Assembly (NCBI RefSeq): GCF_021405525.1
Contig: NZ_JAGQAG010000004.1
Coordinates: forward strand, 186,001 to 250,000
Direction: 5' to 3'
Origin: Ruegeria pomeroyi
GTDB lineage: Bacteria > Pseudomonadota > Alphaproteobacteria > Rhodobacterales > Rhodobacteraceae
Length of the DNA: 64,000 nucleotides
In this document: piece after piece, positions 9,652 through 18,797 of the stretch
Layout: every line of letters begins with the position of its first letter
Position numbering within the stretch: the first letter of the stretch is position 1
Notes under the pieces: generated by a model
What the model saw: the letters and a program-made list of their open reading frames with translations, nothing else
Database searches by the model: none
Told to the model about the DNA's origin: nothing
Position numbers and translations under genes: made by a program

Positions 9652-11169
9652 ATGGCAAATCCCCTCTATGACCGCCTCTTCGGCATCCATGCCGGGCAGA
9701 AGACGCCGTTTCTGCACCTACCCGATGGCCGGGTACTCAGCCACACTACTTTTCTGGCACAAGCGGCCCGGCTGGCCCATGCCGCCACCAATCTGGGGTT
9801 GAAACCGGGGGACCGGGTGGCAGCGCAGGTCGAGAAATCAGTAGAGGCGCTAGCGCTTTATGCCGCCTGCGCCCAGGCCGGGTTGATCTTTCTACCGCTC
9901 AACACCGCCTATACCGCCGACGAACTCAGCTATTTCATCGACAACAGCGGCGCCGCGCTGATCGTCTGCGACGGGCGCAGCCGCGACATGCTGGCCCCGA
10001 TCGCCAAGGGTCTGGGCGCCCGGATCGAGACCCTGAACGCCGATGGTTCGGGCAGCCTGACCGAGCGCGCCGCCGCGATGCCCGAGCGGTTCGACACCGT
10101 CGCGCGGGAGGGCGGCGACCTGGCGGCCTTTCTCTATACCTCGGGCACCACGGGCCGCTCAAAGGGCGCGATGCTGACCCAGGACAACCTGTTGTCCAAT
10201 GCCGAGACGCTGGCGCGCGAATGGCGGTTCACCGCTGATGACGTGCTGCTGCACGCGCTGCCGATCTTTCACACCCATGGCCTGTTCGTGGCCACCAATA
10301 TCGCGCTGATCACCGGCGGCAGCATGATCTTTCTGCCGAAATTCGACCTTGACCAGATCATCGCGCAGATGCCCCGCGCGACCGCAATGATGGGGGTGCC
10401 GACCTTCTACACCCGCCTTCTGGGCGATGCCCGGTTCACCCGCGAGCTGGCGCAACATATGCGCCTTTTCGTGTCGGGCTCGGCGCCTTTGCTGGCCGAA
10501 ACCCATGTCGCGTTCGAAGAGCGCACAGGCCACCGCATCCTCGAACGCTACGGCATGACCGAGACCAACATGAACACCTCAAACCCCTACATGGGAGAGC
10601 GCCGCGCCGGCACTGTCGGTCTGCCCCTACCGGGGGTCGAGCTGAAGGTGACCAACCCCGATACCGGCGAAACCCTGCCACAGGGCGAAATAGGCGTGAT
10701 CGAGGTGCGCGGCCCCAACGTGTTCAAGGGCTACTGGCAGATGCCGGAGAAAACCGCCGCAGAACTGCGCCCCGACGGGTTCTTCATCACCGGCGATCTG
10801 GGTTTCGAGGATCCCGATGGCTATGTCACCATCGTCGGACGCGGCAAGGACCTGATCATCTCGGGCGGGTTCAACATCTATCCAAAGGAGCTGGAGCTAC
10901 TGCTGGACGATCAGCCCGGCGTTCTGGAAAGTGCGGTGATCGGGGTGCCCCATCCCGACTTCGGAGAGACCCCGCTGGGCATCCTGGTGCCGCAACCGGG
11001 TGAAACCCCCGATACGAAGGCAATCATGGCCCGGGTCGAAACAGCGCTGGCTCGGTTCAAACACCCGCGGCAACTGATCCTGATGGAGGAGTTGCCGCGC
11101 AACACCATGGGCAAGGTGCAAAAGAACATCCTGCGCGAACAGTTCAAGGACGTGTTCCAGCCGGAATGA
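9652..11169 (+). CDS. matB: Malonyl-CoA synthetase
   Basis: A 505-residue acyl-CoA/AMP-forming ligase that joins malonate (or methylmalonate) to CoA. It carries the P-loop-like YTSGTTGRSKGAML, the ERYGMTETNMN segment (A5 motif), the GDLGFEDPDGY motif and the C-terminal catalytic lysine in LPRNTMGKVQKN. The N-terminal start MANPLYDRLF and the overall length match MatB rather than longer fatty-acyl ligases. The ATG at 9652 is preceded by GGAAAGGG. Malonyl-CoA decarboxylase (matA) is not next to it. The substrate call rests on overall similarity, so a related short-chain dicarboxylate is possible. Confidence 0.85.
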   Translation: MANPLYDRLFGIHAGQKTPFLHLPDGRVLSHTTFLAQAARLAHAATNLGLKPGDRVAAQVEKSVEALALYAACAQAGLIFLPLNTAYTADELSYFIDNSGAALIVCDGRSRDMLAPIAKGLGARIETLNADGSGSLTERAAAMPERFDTVAREGGDLAAFLYTSGTTGRSKGAMLTQDNLLSNAETLAREWRFTADDVLLHALPIFHTHGLFVATNIALITGGSMIFLPKFDLDQIIAQMPRATAMMGVPTFYTRLLGDARFTRELAQHMRLFVSGSAPLLAETHVAFEERTGHRILERYGMTETNMNTSNPYMGERRAGTVGLPLPGVELKVTNPDTGETLPQGEIGVIEVRGPNVFKGYWQMPEKTAAELRPDGFFITGDLGFEDPDGYVTIVGRGKDLIISGGFNIYPKELELLLDDQPGVLESAVIGVPHPDFGETPLGILVPQPGETPDTKAIMARVETALARFKHPRQLILMEELPRNTMGKVQKNILREQFKDVFQPE

Positions 11170-11240
11170 GGGGCAAACCGATCGCTTCGGCGCTGCTCTG
11201 ATCTGGTTTAGCCGGTTATCCGACCACTATGGGCGCCGGT

Positions 11241-13064
11241 TCATTCAACTGTGACCGATTTCGCCAGATTGCGGGGCCGGTCGACGTCGATCCCTCTGAG
11301 GCTGCCGATCAGGAACGAGATATAGTGCGCGACCATCAGCGTCAGAATCGTGTTCCAAACCGGGCCGACAGCCGGGACCGTGATCACCGTCATCGCATCG
11401 GCATCCTCGATCTCGGCCGGAAGAAGATCCGAGATCACGATGCATTGCGCCCCGCGCGCCCGGATCTCGTTGATGTTCGAGACCATCTTCTTGCGCTGCA
11501 TTTCGTCGGTCAGGATGCACAGCACCGGCATGCCATATTCGATCAGCGAGATGCTGCCATGCTTGAACTCTCCCGCATTCATCGCCTCGCAATGCAGATA
11601 CGAGGTTTCCTTGAGCTTCAGCGCCGTTTCCTTGGCAATGGAGAAGTCGACCCCCCGCCCGATCGCAAAACAGCTCTGATAGCCCGAAACCCGCTCGGCG
11701 ATGCTGCGGAACTGGCGCTCGCGTCCGACCATCTCGGCCAGCGCTGCGCGGAACTCCTCGGCCGAAGCGAACCAGCTCTCATCGCGCTGACCTCCCAAGG
11801 CCTGCCGCATCGCGTCAAGGAAGAAAAAGACCGCTAGGAACATGTTCGTTACGGTCTTGGTACTGGGCACCGAGATCTCTGGGCCGGCCGACAGGGGCAG
11901 AACCAGGTCCGAGACAAACTCCAGCGTGCTCCCCGCGACATTGACGAATGAAACGACCTGCGCCCCTTTCTGCTTGGCCGCTTTGACCGCGCCAATAGTA
12001 TCGGCGGTTTCGCCCGATTGGCTGATGGCCAGGACCAGCGTCGTCTCCGAGATCATCGGCGGATTATAGCGCATCTCCGACCCGACCTCGGAAATCACAT
12101 CAATGGGCAAATCGAACTGCCGCGCCAGCGCCTCGGCAAAGATCGCACTGAACGAGGCCGAGCCACAGGCGACGACAACGATCTTGGTAAAGCGGTGTTG
12201 CTTCAGATACTCGTCGAGCGCGGCCTTGTGGTTGCGAATCTCGCGATAGAACGCCTGTGCCGCCGCTGGCTCCTCGTGGATTTCCTTTTGCAGGAAGGTA
12301 TCGAAACCATCCTTGCGGGCCTTTTCGACCGACCAGTTGATGGTGATCGGTATCGCCTCGGAATCCGTTCCCATCTCGTCGAACACCGCGACCCCGTCGC
12401 TGTCGAGGATAACGCATTGTTTGTCCTTCAGGCAAAAGACGTCCTTGCCATAGGGGACCAGGCTGGACAGGTCGGACGAGATCGCCGATTGCCCGTCTTT
12501 CTGGATATAGTTCAGCGGGCATTCATTACGGATGCCGCCGATCAGGTCGGGTGCATCTGCGAATTGGATGACCACCGCATAAGCGCCGACCAAACGGCTT
12601 TGTAGCCGCGCGAGCACCTGGCGATAACTCCCTGCGCCGCAGTCCTGATAGAGTTTCGCGGCCAAATTCGCGATGACCTCGCTATCGGTTTCCGACTTGA
12701 ACAGATAGCCTTCATCGATCAGCTGATCCTTCAGCGCCTTGTAATTCTCGACAATGCCATTGTGGACGATTGCGATCTTGCCGTCGCTCGACAGATGAGG
12801 ATGCGCGTTGATGTCCGACGGCGCACCATGGGTCGCCCAGCGGGTGTGACCGATACCAGCGGACCCATGCAACTGGGACGTTGGCTTGAGCAGTTCCTTC
12901 TTCAGTTCGGACAGTGCCCCCTGCCGTTTTACGACATGAAGCCGCCCGTTGCTGAGAACAGCCATGCCGGAGGAGTCGTAGCCGCGATACTCCAGATTGG
13001 TCAGCATCCCGAGAATCTCTTTCTGCGCGTCGCCCACACCGGCGACACCGACCACTCCACACAT
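11241..13064 (-). CDS. glmS: Glucosamine-fructose-6-phosphate aminotransferase, divergent
   Basis: A 607-residue two-domain enzyme. The N-terminal glutaminase domain has Cys2 in MCGVVG, GHTRWATHG and HNGIVENY. Two SIS sugar-isomerase domains follow, with AISQSGETADT, and the C-terminal DVDRPRNLAKSVTVE tail is the canonical GlmS ending. GlmS makes glucosamine-6-phosphate for cell-wall precursors. The first SIS domain begins VACGSASFSA where most GlmS proteins have ACGTSYHA, and other usual motifs are altered, so this may be a paralogue serving a surface polysaccharide rather than the housekeeping copy. It converges on matB with only 71 bases between them and stands alone on its strand. Confidence 0.88.
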   Translation of the reverse strand: MCGVVGVAGVGDAQKEILGMLTNLEYRGYDSSGMAVLSNGRLHVVKRQGALSELKKELLKPTSQLHGSAGIGHTRWATHGAPSDINAHPHLSSDGKIAIVHNGIVENYKALKDQLIDEGYLFKSETDSEVIANLAAKLYQDCGAGSYRQVLARLQSRLVGAYAVVIQFADAPDLIGGIRNECPLNYIQKDGQSAISSDLSSLVPYGKDVFCLKDKQCVILDSDGVAVFDEMGTDSEAIPITINWSVEKARKDGFDTFLQKEIHEEPAAAQAFYREIRNHKAALDEYLKQHRFTKIVVVACGSASFSAIFAEALARQFDLPIDVISEVGSEMRYNPPMISETTLVLAISQSGETADTIGAVKAAKQKGAQVVSFVNVAGSTLEFVSDLVLPLSAGPEISVPSTKTVTNMFLAVFFFLDAMRQALGGQRDESWFASAEEFRAALAEMVGRERQFRSIAERVSGYQSCFAIGRGVDFSIAKETALKLKETSYLHCEAMNAGEFKHGSISLIEYGMPVLCILTDEMQRKKMVSNINEIRARGAQCIVISDLLPAEIEDADAMTVITVPAVGPVWNTILTLMVAHYISFLIGSLRGIDVDRPRNLAKSVTVE

Positions 13065-13336
13065 ATGCTCGTTCCCTTATCCTGCCTGGGTCCTTGCCGA
13101 CCCGTGTTAGCCCCCTGATATAGGGCCGAACGCATAATCGGAAGTCACTTGCTGTTTCAATACTGAATGACTGTGGCTTGGGTTGCGGGTGCCTGTGAAA
13201 GCGGGATTTGGCTGATCACCGGCATTGCCAAAACAAGAGCGAACATGGCGCTGATGCATCTTTGGAAGCGCAACGCCACAAAAACCCGCAAGACATTCGC
13301 ATGACGAATGCAGAGGTTGGGGACCGCTCGCTCCGG

Positions 13337-14158
13337 CTATCCTGCTCGCAATGGCGCCCCCAGCCTGCGCGACAGGTCGACCGCCGCATCGCGCACGATG
13401 TTGCCGATCTCGGTCAGCCGCGCGTCGGGCATCCGGTCCGAGGGCCCCGAAACCGAGATGCCACCAACCGCCTCTCCCGTGAAATCCACAATCGGCGCCG
13501 CGACGCATCGCATTCCGTGGGTCCGTTCCTCGTCATCCAGCGCCCAGCCCCGGCGGTGGATCAGGTCAAGCTCGGCCAGCAGCTGTTCCTTGTCGAACAA
13601 CGTCTTCATCGTGAACTGTTCCAGCCGTGGATCGGGCAGCAGCCTGTCGATGCGGGCGCGGTCGTATTGCGACAACAGCGCCTTGCCGATCCCCGAGGCA
13701 TGCAGCGGCGCGCGCGTGCCGGGTTGAAAAAAGGCGCGGATGTTCGATTGGGTCTCTACCTGGCTCAGGAACAGGATCTCGCCATCGCGTTCGATACCGA
13801 TATTGGCGGTTTCTCCGGTCATGTCCATCAGCTTGCGCAGAACGGGGCGGGCGCGCTCGACCAGCGAACTGCGCAGCAAAAAGGCGGATCCCAGTCGGAA
13901 CAGGTCTGGGCCGATATGCCAGGTCTGGGTTTCCGGGTCGATCTCGGTCAAGCGGCGGCTCTCGAATGTGTGCAGCGCCCGGTACACCGTCGCCGGTGCC
14001 AGGTCGAGCCGGTCCGCCACCTCTGACAGCGTCAGCCCCCGCGCCGAGGCGAGGCATTCGAGGATGTCGATGGCCCGGTCGAGCGACTGATTGGTGTTCT
14101 GCTCGCTCTTGTCGGCAAAGGCCTTGGGTCGCCCTCTTTTCCGTTTCTCCGTCGCCAA
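13337..14158 (-). CDS. bhcR: IclR-family regulator of the beta-hydroxyaspartate cycle
   Basis: A 273-residue IclR-type regulator. The N-terminal winged helix (LTLSEVADRLDLAPATVYRAL, about residues 39-59) is followed by the IclR effector domain with GIGKALL, CVAAPIVDFTGEAVGGISVSGP and a C-terminal helix. The N-terminus is basic (KRKRGRPK). It is divergent from bhcA with a 187-base AT-rich gap. In Paracoccus denitrificans the equivalent protein BhcR controls bhcABCD in response to glyoxylate, and the same arrangement is seen here, so I infer the same role. Confidence 0.92.
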   Translation of the reverse strand: MATEKRKRGRPKAFADKSEQNTNQSLDRAIDILECLASARGLTLSEVADRLDLAPATVYRALHTFESRRLTEIDPETQTWHIGPDLFRLGSAFLLRSSLVERARPVLRKLMDMTGETANIGIERDGEILFLSQVETQSNIRAFFQPGTRAPLHASGIGKALLSQYDRARIDRLLPDPRLEQFTMKTLFDKEQLLAELDLIHRRGWALDDEERTHGMRCVAAPIVDFTGEAVGGISVSGPSDRMPDARLTEIGNIVRDAAVDLSRRLGAPLRAG

Positions 14159-14345
14159 ACCGCTGCACTCCTGTCGTTTCTTCGTTTTTCAGACTTCGCA
14201 CTTCGGAGGACTGAAAAACTATAGGTACATGTTATTAAACATATAAATGGAAATTTACTTAACATGAAAAACATTTTCAAAAAAATTGTCAAGAGGTCGT
14301 GCCCGGTTGATGATAGGACACCGAATCCGTTGAACGAGGCACAAG
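14159..14345. promoter_or_regulatory. bhcR-bhcA divergent control region
   Basis: This AT-rich gap between bhcR and bhcA, in otherwise GC-rich DNA, must hold both promoters. It contains the inverted repeat ATGTT-ATTA-AACAT at 14229-14242 and a further AACAT at 14271-14275, plausible parts of an IclR-family operator. BhcR is known in Paracoccus to bind the equivalent region. Which base pairs form the operator here is inference. Confidence 0.6.
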
Positions 14346-15536
14346 ATGAGTTTCCAGAACCCCGTTTTCATCCCTGGGCCGACCAATATCCCGGAGCGCC
14401 TGCGCAAGGCCTGTGACATGCCGACGATCGATCACCGTTCGCCATTGTTCGGGCAGATCCTGCACCCGGCACGAGCGGGGGTGCAGGCCGTGCTCAAGAG
14501 CGAAACAGCCGAGGTCTTCATCTTTCCTTCCACCGGGACCGGGGGCTGGGAAACCGCGCTGACCAATACGCTGTCGGCGGGCGACGGGGTGCTGGCCGCG
14601 CGCAACGGCATGTTTTCCCATCGCTGGATCGACATGTGCCAGCGTCATGGGCTGGCGGTCGAGGTCGTCGAAACCCCCTGGGGCGAGGGTCTGCCGGCGG
14701 ATCGTTACGAAGAGATCCTGACCGCCGACACCGAACACAGGATCAAGGCGGTTCTGGCCACCCATAACGAGACCGCAACCGGGGTCCGCTCGGATATCGC
14801 GGCGGTGCGCCGCGCGCTCGACAAGGCGGGGCATCCGGCGCTTCTGTTCGTCGATGGGGTCAGCTCAATCGGATCGATGGATTTCCGCTTCGACGACTGG
14901 GGGGTGGATGTGGCCGTCACCGGCTCGCAAAAGGGCTTCATGCTGCCGGCCGGGCTGGCGATTGTCGGGTTCAGCCCCAAGGCGATGGAGGCGACCCGCA
15001 CCGGCACCCTGCCGCGCACCTTCTTCGATGTGCATGACATGGCCAGGGGCTATGCCAACAGCGCCTATCCCTATACCCCCGCCGTGGGCCTGATGAACGG
15101 GTTGAACGAGGCCTGCGGGATGCTGCTGGACGAGGGGCTGGAGAATGTCTTTGCCCGCCACCACCGCATCGCCGAAGGCGTGCGCGCGGCGGTTCGCGCC
15201 TGGGGGCTCGATCTGTGCGCGGCCTCGCCGGATGTCTATTCCGACACGGTCAGCGCCATCCGCACGCCCGAGGGGTTCAACGCCACCGATATCGTGACCC
15301 ATGCCGCCAGCAAATATGGCGTGGCCTTTGGCGTCGGGTTGGGCGAGGTCGCGGGCAAGGTGTTCCGCATCGGCCATCTGGGCAGCCTGACCGATGTCAT
15401 GACCCTGTCGGGCATCGCCACCGCCGAGATGTGCATGGCCGATCTGGGACTTGATGTTCCGCTTGGGTCGGGTGTTGCCGCCGCTCAGGCGTATTTCCGG
15501 TCACATAGCGCCGCCTCGGTGCTGAAAGCAGCCTGA
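14346..15536 (+). CDS. bhcA: Aspartate-glyoxylate aminotransferase
   Basis: BhcA transfers the amino group of aspartate to glyoxylate, giving glycine and oxaloacetate, the entry step of the beta-hydroxyaspartate cycle. The 396-residue protein belongs to the class V serine-glyoxylate aminotransferase type: PGPTNIPERL at the start, PSTGTGGWE, FVDGVSSIGSM with the PLP aspartate, and GSQKGFMLPAG with the Schiff-base lysine. It is the first gene of bhcABCD, with bhcB 14 bases downstream. A simple serine-glyoxylate aminotransferase would look similar, but the four-gene order with divergent bhcR settles the call. Confidence 0.95.
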   Translation: MSFQNPVFIPGPTNIPERLRKACDMPTIDHRSPLFGQILHPARAGVQAVLKSETAEVFIFPSTGTGGWETALTNTLSAGDGVLAARNGMFSHRWIDMCQRHGLAVEVVETPWGEGLPADRYEEILTADTEHRIKAVLATHNETATGVRSDIAAVRRALDKAGHPALLFVDGVSSIGSMDFRFDDWGVDVAVTGSQKGFMLPAGLAIVGFSPKAMEATRTGTLPRTFFDVHDMARGYANSAYPYTPAVGLMNGLNEACGMLLDEGLENVFARHHRIAEGVRAAVRAWGLDLCAASPDVYSDTVSAIRTPEGFNATDIVTHAASKYGVAFGVGLGEVAGKVFRIGHLGSLTDVMTLSGIATAEMCMADLGLDVPLGSGVAAAQAYFRSHSAASVLKAA

Positions 15537-15550
15537 GGGAGGGACCAGGA

Positions 15551-16504
15551 ATGTATATTCCTTCCTACGAGGACATGCTTTGTGCGCATGATCGGATCGC
15601 GCCGTATATCCGTCGTACGCCGGTGCGGGTGTCGGATTATCTGAGCGAGTTGGCGGGGTGCCGGCTGTTCTTCAAATGCGAGAACTTTCAGGAGCCGGGC
15701 GCGTTCAAGGTGCGCGGGGCCACCAACGCGGTCTTTGGACTGGACGAGGCGCAGGCGGCCAAGGGCGTGGCGACGCATTCGAGCGGCAATCATGCCTCGT
15801 GCCTGAGCTATGCCGCGATGCTGCGCGGCATTCCCTGCAACGTGGTCATGCCGCGCACCGCGCCGCAGGCCAAGAAGGATACGGTGCGTCGCTATGGTGG
15901 CGTGATCACCGAATGTGAGCCCTCCACGACCTCGCGCGAGGCGACGTTCGCCGAGGTGCAGGCCGCGACGGGTGGCGATTTCGTGCATCCCTACAACGAT
16001 CCGCGCGTGATCGCGGGGCAGGGCACCTGTTCGAAGGAATTCATGGAGCAGACCGACGGGCTCGACATGGTGGTGGCGCCGATCGGGGGCGGCGGCATGA
16101 TCTCGGGCACCTGCCTGACCCTGGCGACGCTGGCGCCGGAAACACAGGTGATCGCCGCCGAGCCCGAACAGGCCGACGACGCCTATCGCAGCTTCAAGGC
16201 GGGTCACATCATTGCCGATGACGCGCCCAAGAGCATCGCCGACGGTCTGCTGGTGCCGCTCAAGGATCTGACCTGGCATTTCGTGTCGCACCATGTGTCC
16301 GAGATCTACACCGCCTCGGAACAGGAAATCGTCGATGCGATGAAGCTGATCTGGAAGCACCTGCGCATCGTGATGGAACCCTCCAGCGCCGTGCCGCTGG
16401 CCACTATCCTCAAGAACCCCGACGCGTTTCGTGGCAAGCGCGTGGGCGTGATCATCACCGGCGGCAACGTCGATCTGGACAAACTGCCCTGGATGCAGGG
16501 CTGA
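15551..16504 (+). CDS. bhcB: Beta-hydroxyaspartate dehydratase
   Basis: BhcB removes water from (2R,3S)-beta-hydroxyaspartate to give iminosuccinate. The 317-residue fold-type II PLP protein is of the threonine/serine dehydratase family. The PLP lysine is in EPGAFKVRGA, followed by SSGNHASCLSYAA and the glycine-rich phosphate loop IGGGGMISG. There is no C-terminal ACT regulatory domain, which argues against a biosynthetic threonine dehydratase. It has a GGGAGGGACCAGGA-type ribosome site and sits between bhcA and bhcC. Confidence 0.94.
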   Translation: MYIPSYEDMLCAHDRIAPYIRRTPVRVSDYLSELAGCRLFFKCENFQEPGAFKVRGATNAVFGLDEAQAAKGVATHSSGNHASCLSYAAMLRGIPCNVVMPRTAPQAKKDTVRRYGGVITECEPSTTSREATFAEVQAATGGDFVHPYNDPRVIAGQGTCSKEFMEQTDGLDMVVAPIGGGGMISGTCLTLATLAPETQVIAAEPEQADDAYRSFKAGHIIADDAPKSIADGLLVPLKDLTWHFVSHHVSEIYTASEQEIVDAMKLIWKHLRIVMEPSSAVPLATILKNPDAFRGKRVGVIITGGNVDLDKLPWMQG

Positions 16505-16518
16505 ACAGGAGAATTCCC

Positions 16519-17685
16519 ATGAAAGACTCGATTGACCTGGACGCCTACGAGGTCGGTTTCGACATTCCCGCCAAGCCGGGCATGGATGCCGCCGATATCC
16601 AGACGCCTGCCCTGGTGCTGGATCTCGACGCGCTTGAACGCAACATCAGGAAGATGGGCGACTATGCCAAGGCGCATGGCATGCGCCACCGCGCGCATGG
16701 CAAGATGCACAAATCCGTCGATGTGCTGAAGCTGCAGATGGACCTGGGGGGTGCTATCGGCGTCTGCTGCCAGAAGGTCAGCGAGGCCGAGGTCTTTGCC
16801 CGCGCCGGTATCCAGGAGATCCTCGTTTCGAACCAGGTCCGCGATCCGGGCAAGATCGCACGGCTGGTGCAGCTGCCCAAGCTGAGCGGCGGCGAGGTGA
16901 TCGTCTGTGTCGATGATGTCACCAACGTGGCGGATCTGTCGGCGGCGGCCGTCAAGGCAGGCACCCAGCTGGGTGTCTTCGTGGAGATCGACTGCGGGGC
17001 CGGGCGCTGTGGCGTGACCACCACCCCGGCGGTGGTCGAGATCGCCAAGGCTGTCGCCCAGGCGGACAACCTGACCTATCGCGGCATCCAGGCCTATCAG
17101 GGCGCGATGCAGCACATGGACAGCTTTGACGACCGCAAGGCCAAGATCGACGCCGCCATCGCGCAGGTGCAGGATGCCGTGGATGCTCTGAAGGCGGACG
17201 GGATCGAGACCGACCTGGTGTCGGGCGGTGGTACGGGATCGTATTACTTCGAGAGCAATTCCGGCCTCTACAACGAACTCCAGTGCGGGTCCTATGCCTT
17301 CATGGATGCGGATTACGGCCGCATCCTCGATCAGAACGGCAAGCGCATCGATGCGGGCGAGTGGGAAAACGCCTTCTTCATCCTGACCTCGGTCATGAGC
17401 CACGCCAAGGCCGACAAGGCGATCTGCGACGCGGGCCTCAAGGCGCAATCTGTCGATAGCGGTCTGCCGTTCATCTATGGGCGCGACGACGTGGAATATG
17501 TCAAATGCTCGGATGAACACGGCGTGATTTCCGACCCGAAGGGCGTCTTGAAGGTCAACGAGAAGCTCAAGCTGGTGCCCGGCCACTGCGACCCGACCGC
17601 CAATGTGCATGACTGGTATGTCGGCGTGCGCAACGGCAAGGTCGAATGCGTCTGGCCGGTCTCGGCCCGCGGCCGCGCTTTCTGA
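16519..17685 (+). CDS. bhcC: Beta-hydroxyaspartate aldolase
   Basis: BhcC condenses glycine and glyoxylate to (2R,3S)-beta-hydroxyaspartate, the carbon-carbon bond-forming step of the cycle. The 388-residue protein is a fold-type III PLP enzyme of the D-threonine aldolase/alanine racemase kind. It has TPALVLDLDALERN near residue 29, the PLP lysine in HGKMHKSVDV, EIDCGAGRCGV, and VSGGGTGSYY, which holds the phosphate. It starts 14 bases after bhcB behind an ACAGGAGAA site. The usual D-threonine aldolase reading is made less likely by its position in bhcABCD. Confidence 0.94.
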   Translation: MKDSIDLDAYEVGFDIPAKPGMDAADIQTPALVLDLDALERNIRKMGDYAKAHGMRHRAHGKMHKSVDVLKLQMDLGGAIGVCCQKVSEAEVFARAGIQEILVSNQVRDPGKIARLVQLPKLSGGEVIVCVDDVTNVADLSAAAVKAGTQLGVFVEIDCGAGRCGVTTTPAVVEIAKAVAQADNLTYRGIQAYQGAMQHMDSFDDRKAKIDAAIAQVQDAVDALKADGIETDLVSGGGTGSYYFESNSGLYNELQCGSYAFMDADYGRILDQNGKRIDAGEWENAFFILTSVMSHAKADKAICDAGLKAQSVDSGLPFIYGRDDVEYVKCSDEHGVISDPKGVLKVNEKLKLVPGHCDPTANVHDWYVGVRNGKVECVWPVSARGRAF

Positions 17686-17688
17686 TTT

Positions 17689-17806
17689 CGGACAGGCACC
17701 GCCTGTCCGACCGGCTGGAGGGTCGTCCTTTGGGCGCCATTGGTTCAAGCCCAATGGACGACGCCCCTCCAGACCTCCCCGGGATATTTGCAGCAAGAGG
17801 AAGAGG
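17689..17806. repeat. Hairpins plus dispersed element between bhcC and bhcD
   Basis: The gap between bhcC and bhcD is unusually structured. It starts with a perfect 9-bp hairpin, CGGACAGGC/GCCTGTCCG, at 17689-17709. A long imperfect hairpin follows at 17715-17772, with arms CTGGAGGG...CCCTCCAG and an inner TTGGGC/GCCCAA stem. Last comes the element at 17773-17806 that resembles 6409-6440. Possible roles are transcript processing or attenuation that sets bhcD expression below bhcABC, or simply a dispersed repeat. Confidence 0.7.
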
Positions 17807-17831
17807 CAGGGCATGGCCCTGATGGGATGCG

Positions 17832-18797
17832 ATGTGGATTGTTCCAGAACGTGAGATAGCCGGGTTGATGACCCGCGCGGCGGCCTTTGATGCCGTTGAA
17901 CAGGTCTTTGCCGCCATGGCCTCGGGCGATGCCTGCAACTTTCCCGTGGTGCGCGAGGCCCTCGGCCACGAGGACGCGCTTTACGGCTTCAAGGGCGGGT
18001 TTGACCGCGCGGGCCTGACACTGGGCCTGAAGGCGGGCGGCTACTGGCCCCACAACCAGGAAAGGCGCGGGTTGATCAATCACCAGTCCACCGTGTTCCT
18101 GTTCGATCCCGATACCGGCAAACCCTCGGCCATGGTGGGGGGCAACCTGTTGACGGCCTTGCGCACGGCGGCGGCCTCTTCGGTGTCGATCAAGCACCTG
18201 GCACGCAAGGACGCAAAGGTCATCGGCATGATCGGCGCGGGCCATCAGGCCACGTTCCAGCTGCGCGCCGCGCTGGAACAGCGCGCCTTCGACAAGGTCA
18301 TCGGCTGGAACTACCACCCCGAGATGCTGCCGAACCTGGCCAGGGTTGCCGAAGAGGTCGGCATTCCCTTTGAGGCGGCAGAGCTGGACGGCATGCGCGA
18401 GGCGGATGTGATCATCACGATCACCTCGTCCTTTGACGCGATCCTGAAGGCGGATCACGTCAGCCCCGGCACCCATATTGCCTGCATGGGCACAGATACC
18501 AAGGGCAAGCAAGAGGTCGATCCCCAGCTGCTGGTGTCAGCAGACGTCTTCACCGATGAGGTCGCACAATCCATCAGCATCGGCGAGGCGCAGCACGCGG
18601 TGGCGCAGGGCCTGATCCAGGCGGCTGACGTGACGCAGATCGGCGCTGTCATCAAAGGGACCAACCCGGGCCGTATCTCCGATGCGCAGATTACCCTTTT
18701 TGACGGGACAGGCGTCGGTTTGCAGGACCTCGCCGTCGCCGCGACCGTCGTCGACCGCGCCCGCGCCGCCAATGTTGGCACCGAAATTGAGTTCTAA
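17832..18797 (+). CDS. bhcD: Iminosuccinate reductase
   Basis: BhcD reduces iminosuccinate to aspartate with NADH and so regenerates the amino donor of the beta-hydroxyaspartate cycle. The 321-residue protein is of the ornithine cyclodeaminase/mu-crystallin family. Its Rossmann motif GMIGAGHQATFQLRA lies near residue 136, and the family substrate-loop segments HQSTVFLFDPDTG and CMGTDTKGKQEVD are present. It follows bhcC after a 146-base structured gap rather than the 14-base gaps inside bhcABC. With it the cycle is complete in this window. Confidence 0.94.
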   Translation: MWIVPEREIAGLMTRAAAFDAVEQVFAAMASGDACNFPVVREALGHEDALYGFKGGFDRAGLTLGLKAGGYWPHNQERRGLINHQSTVFLFDPDTGKPSAMVGGNLLTALRTAAASSVSIKHLARKDAKVIGMIGAGHQATFQLRAALEQRAFDKVIGWNYHPEMLPNLARVAEEVGIPFEAAELDGMREADVIITITSSFDAILKADHVSPGTHIACMGTDTKGKQEVDPQLLVSADVFTDEVAQSISIGEAQHAVAQGLIQAADVTQIGAVIKGTNPGRISDAQITLFDGTGVGLQDLAVAATVVDRARAANVGTEIEF

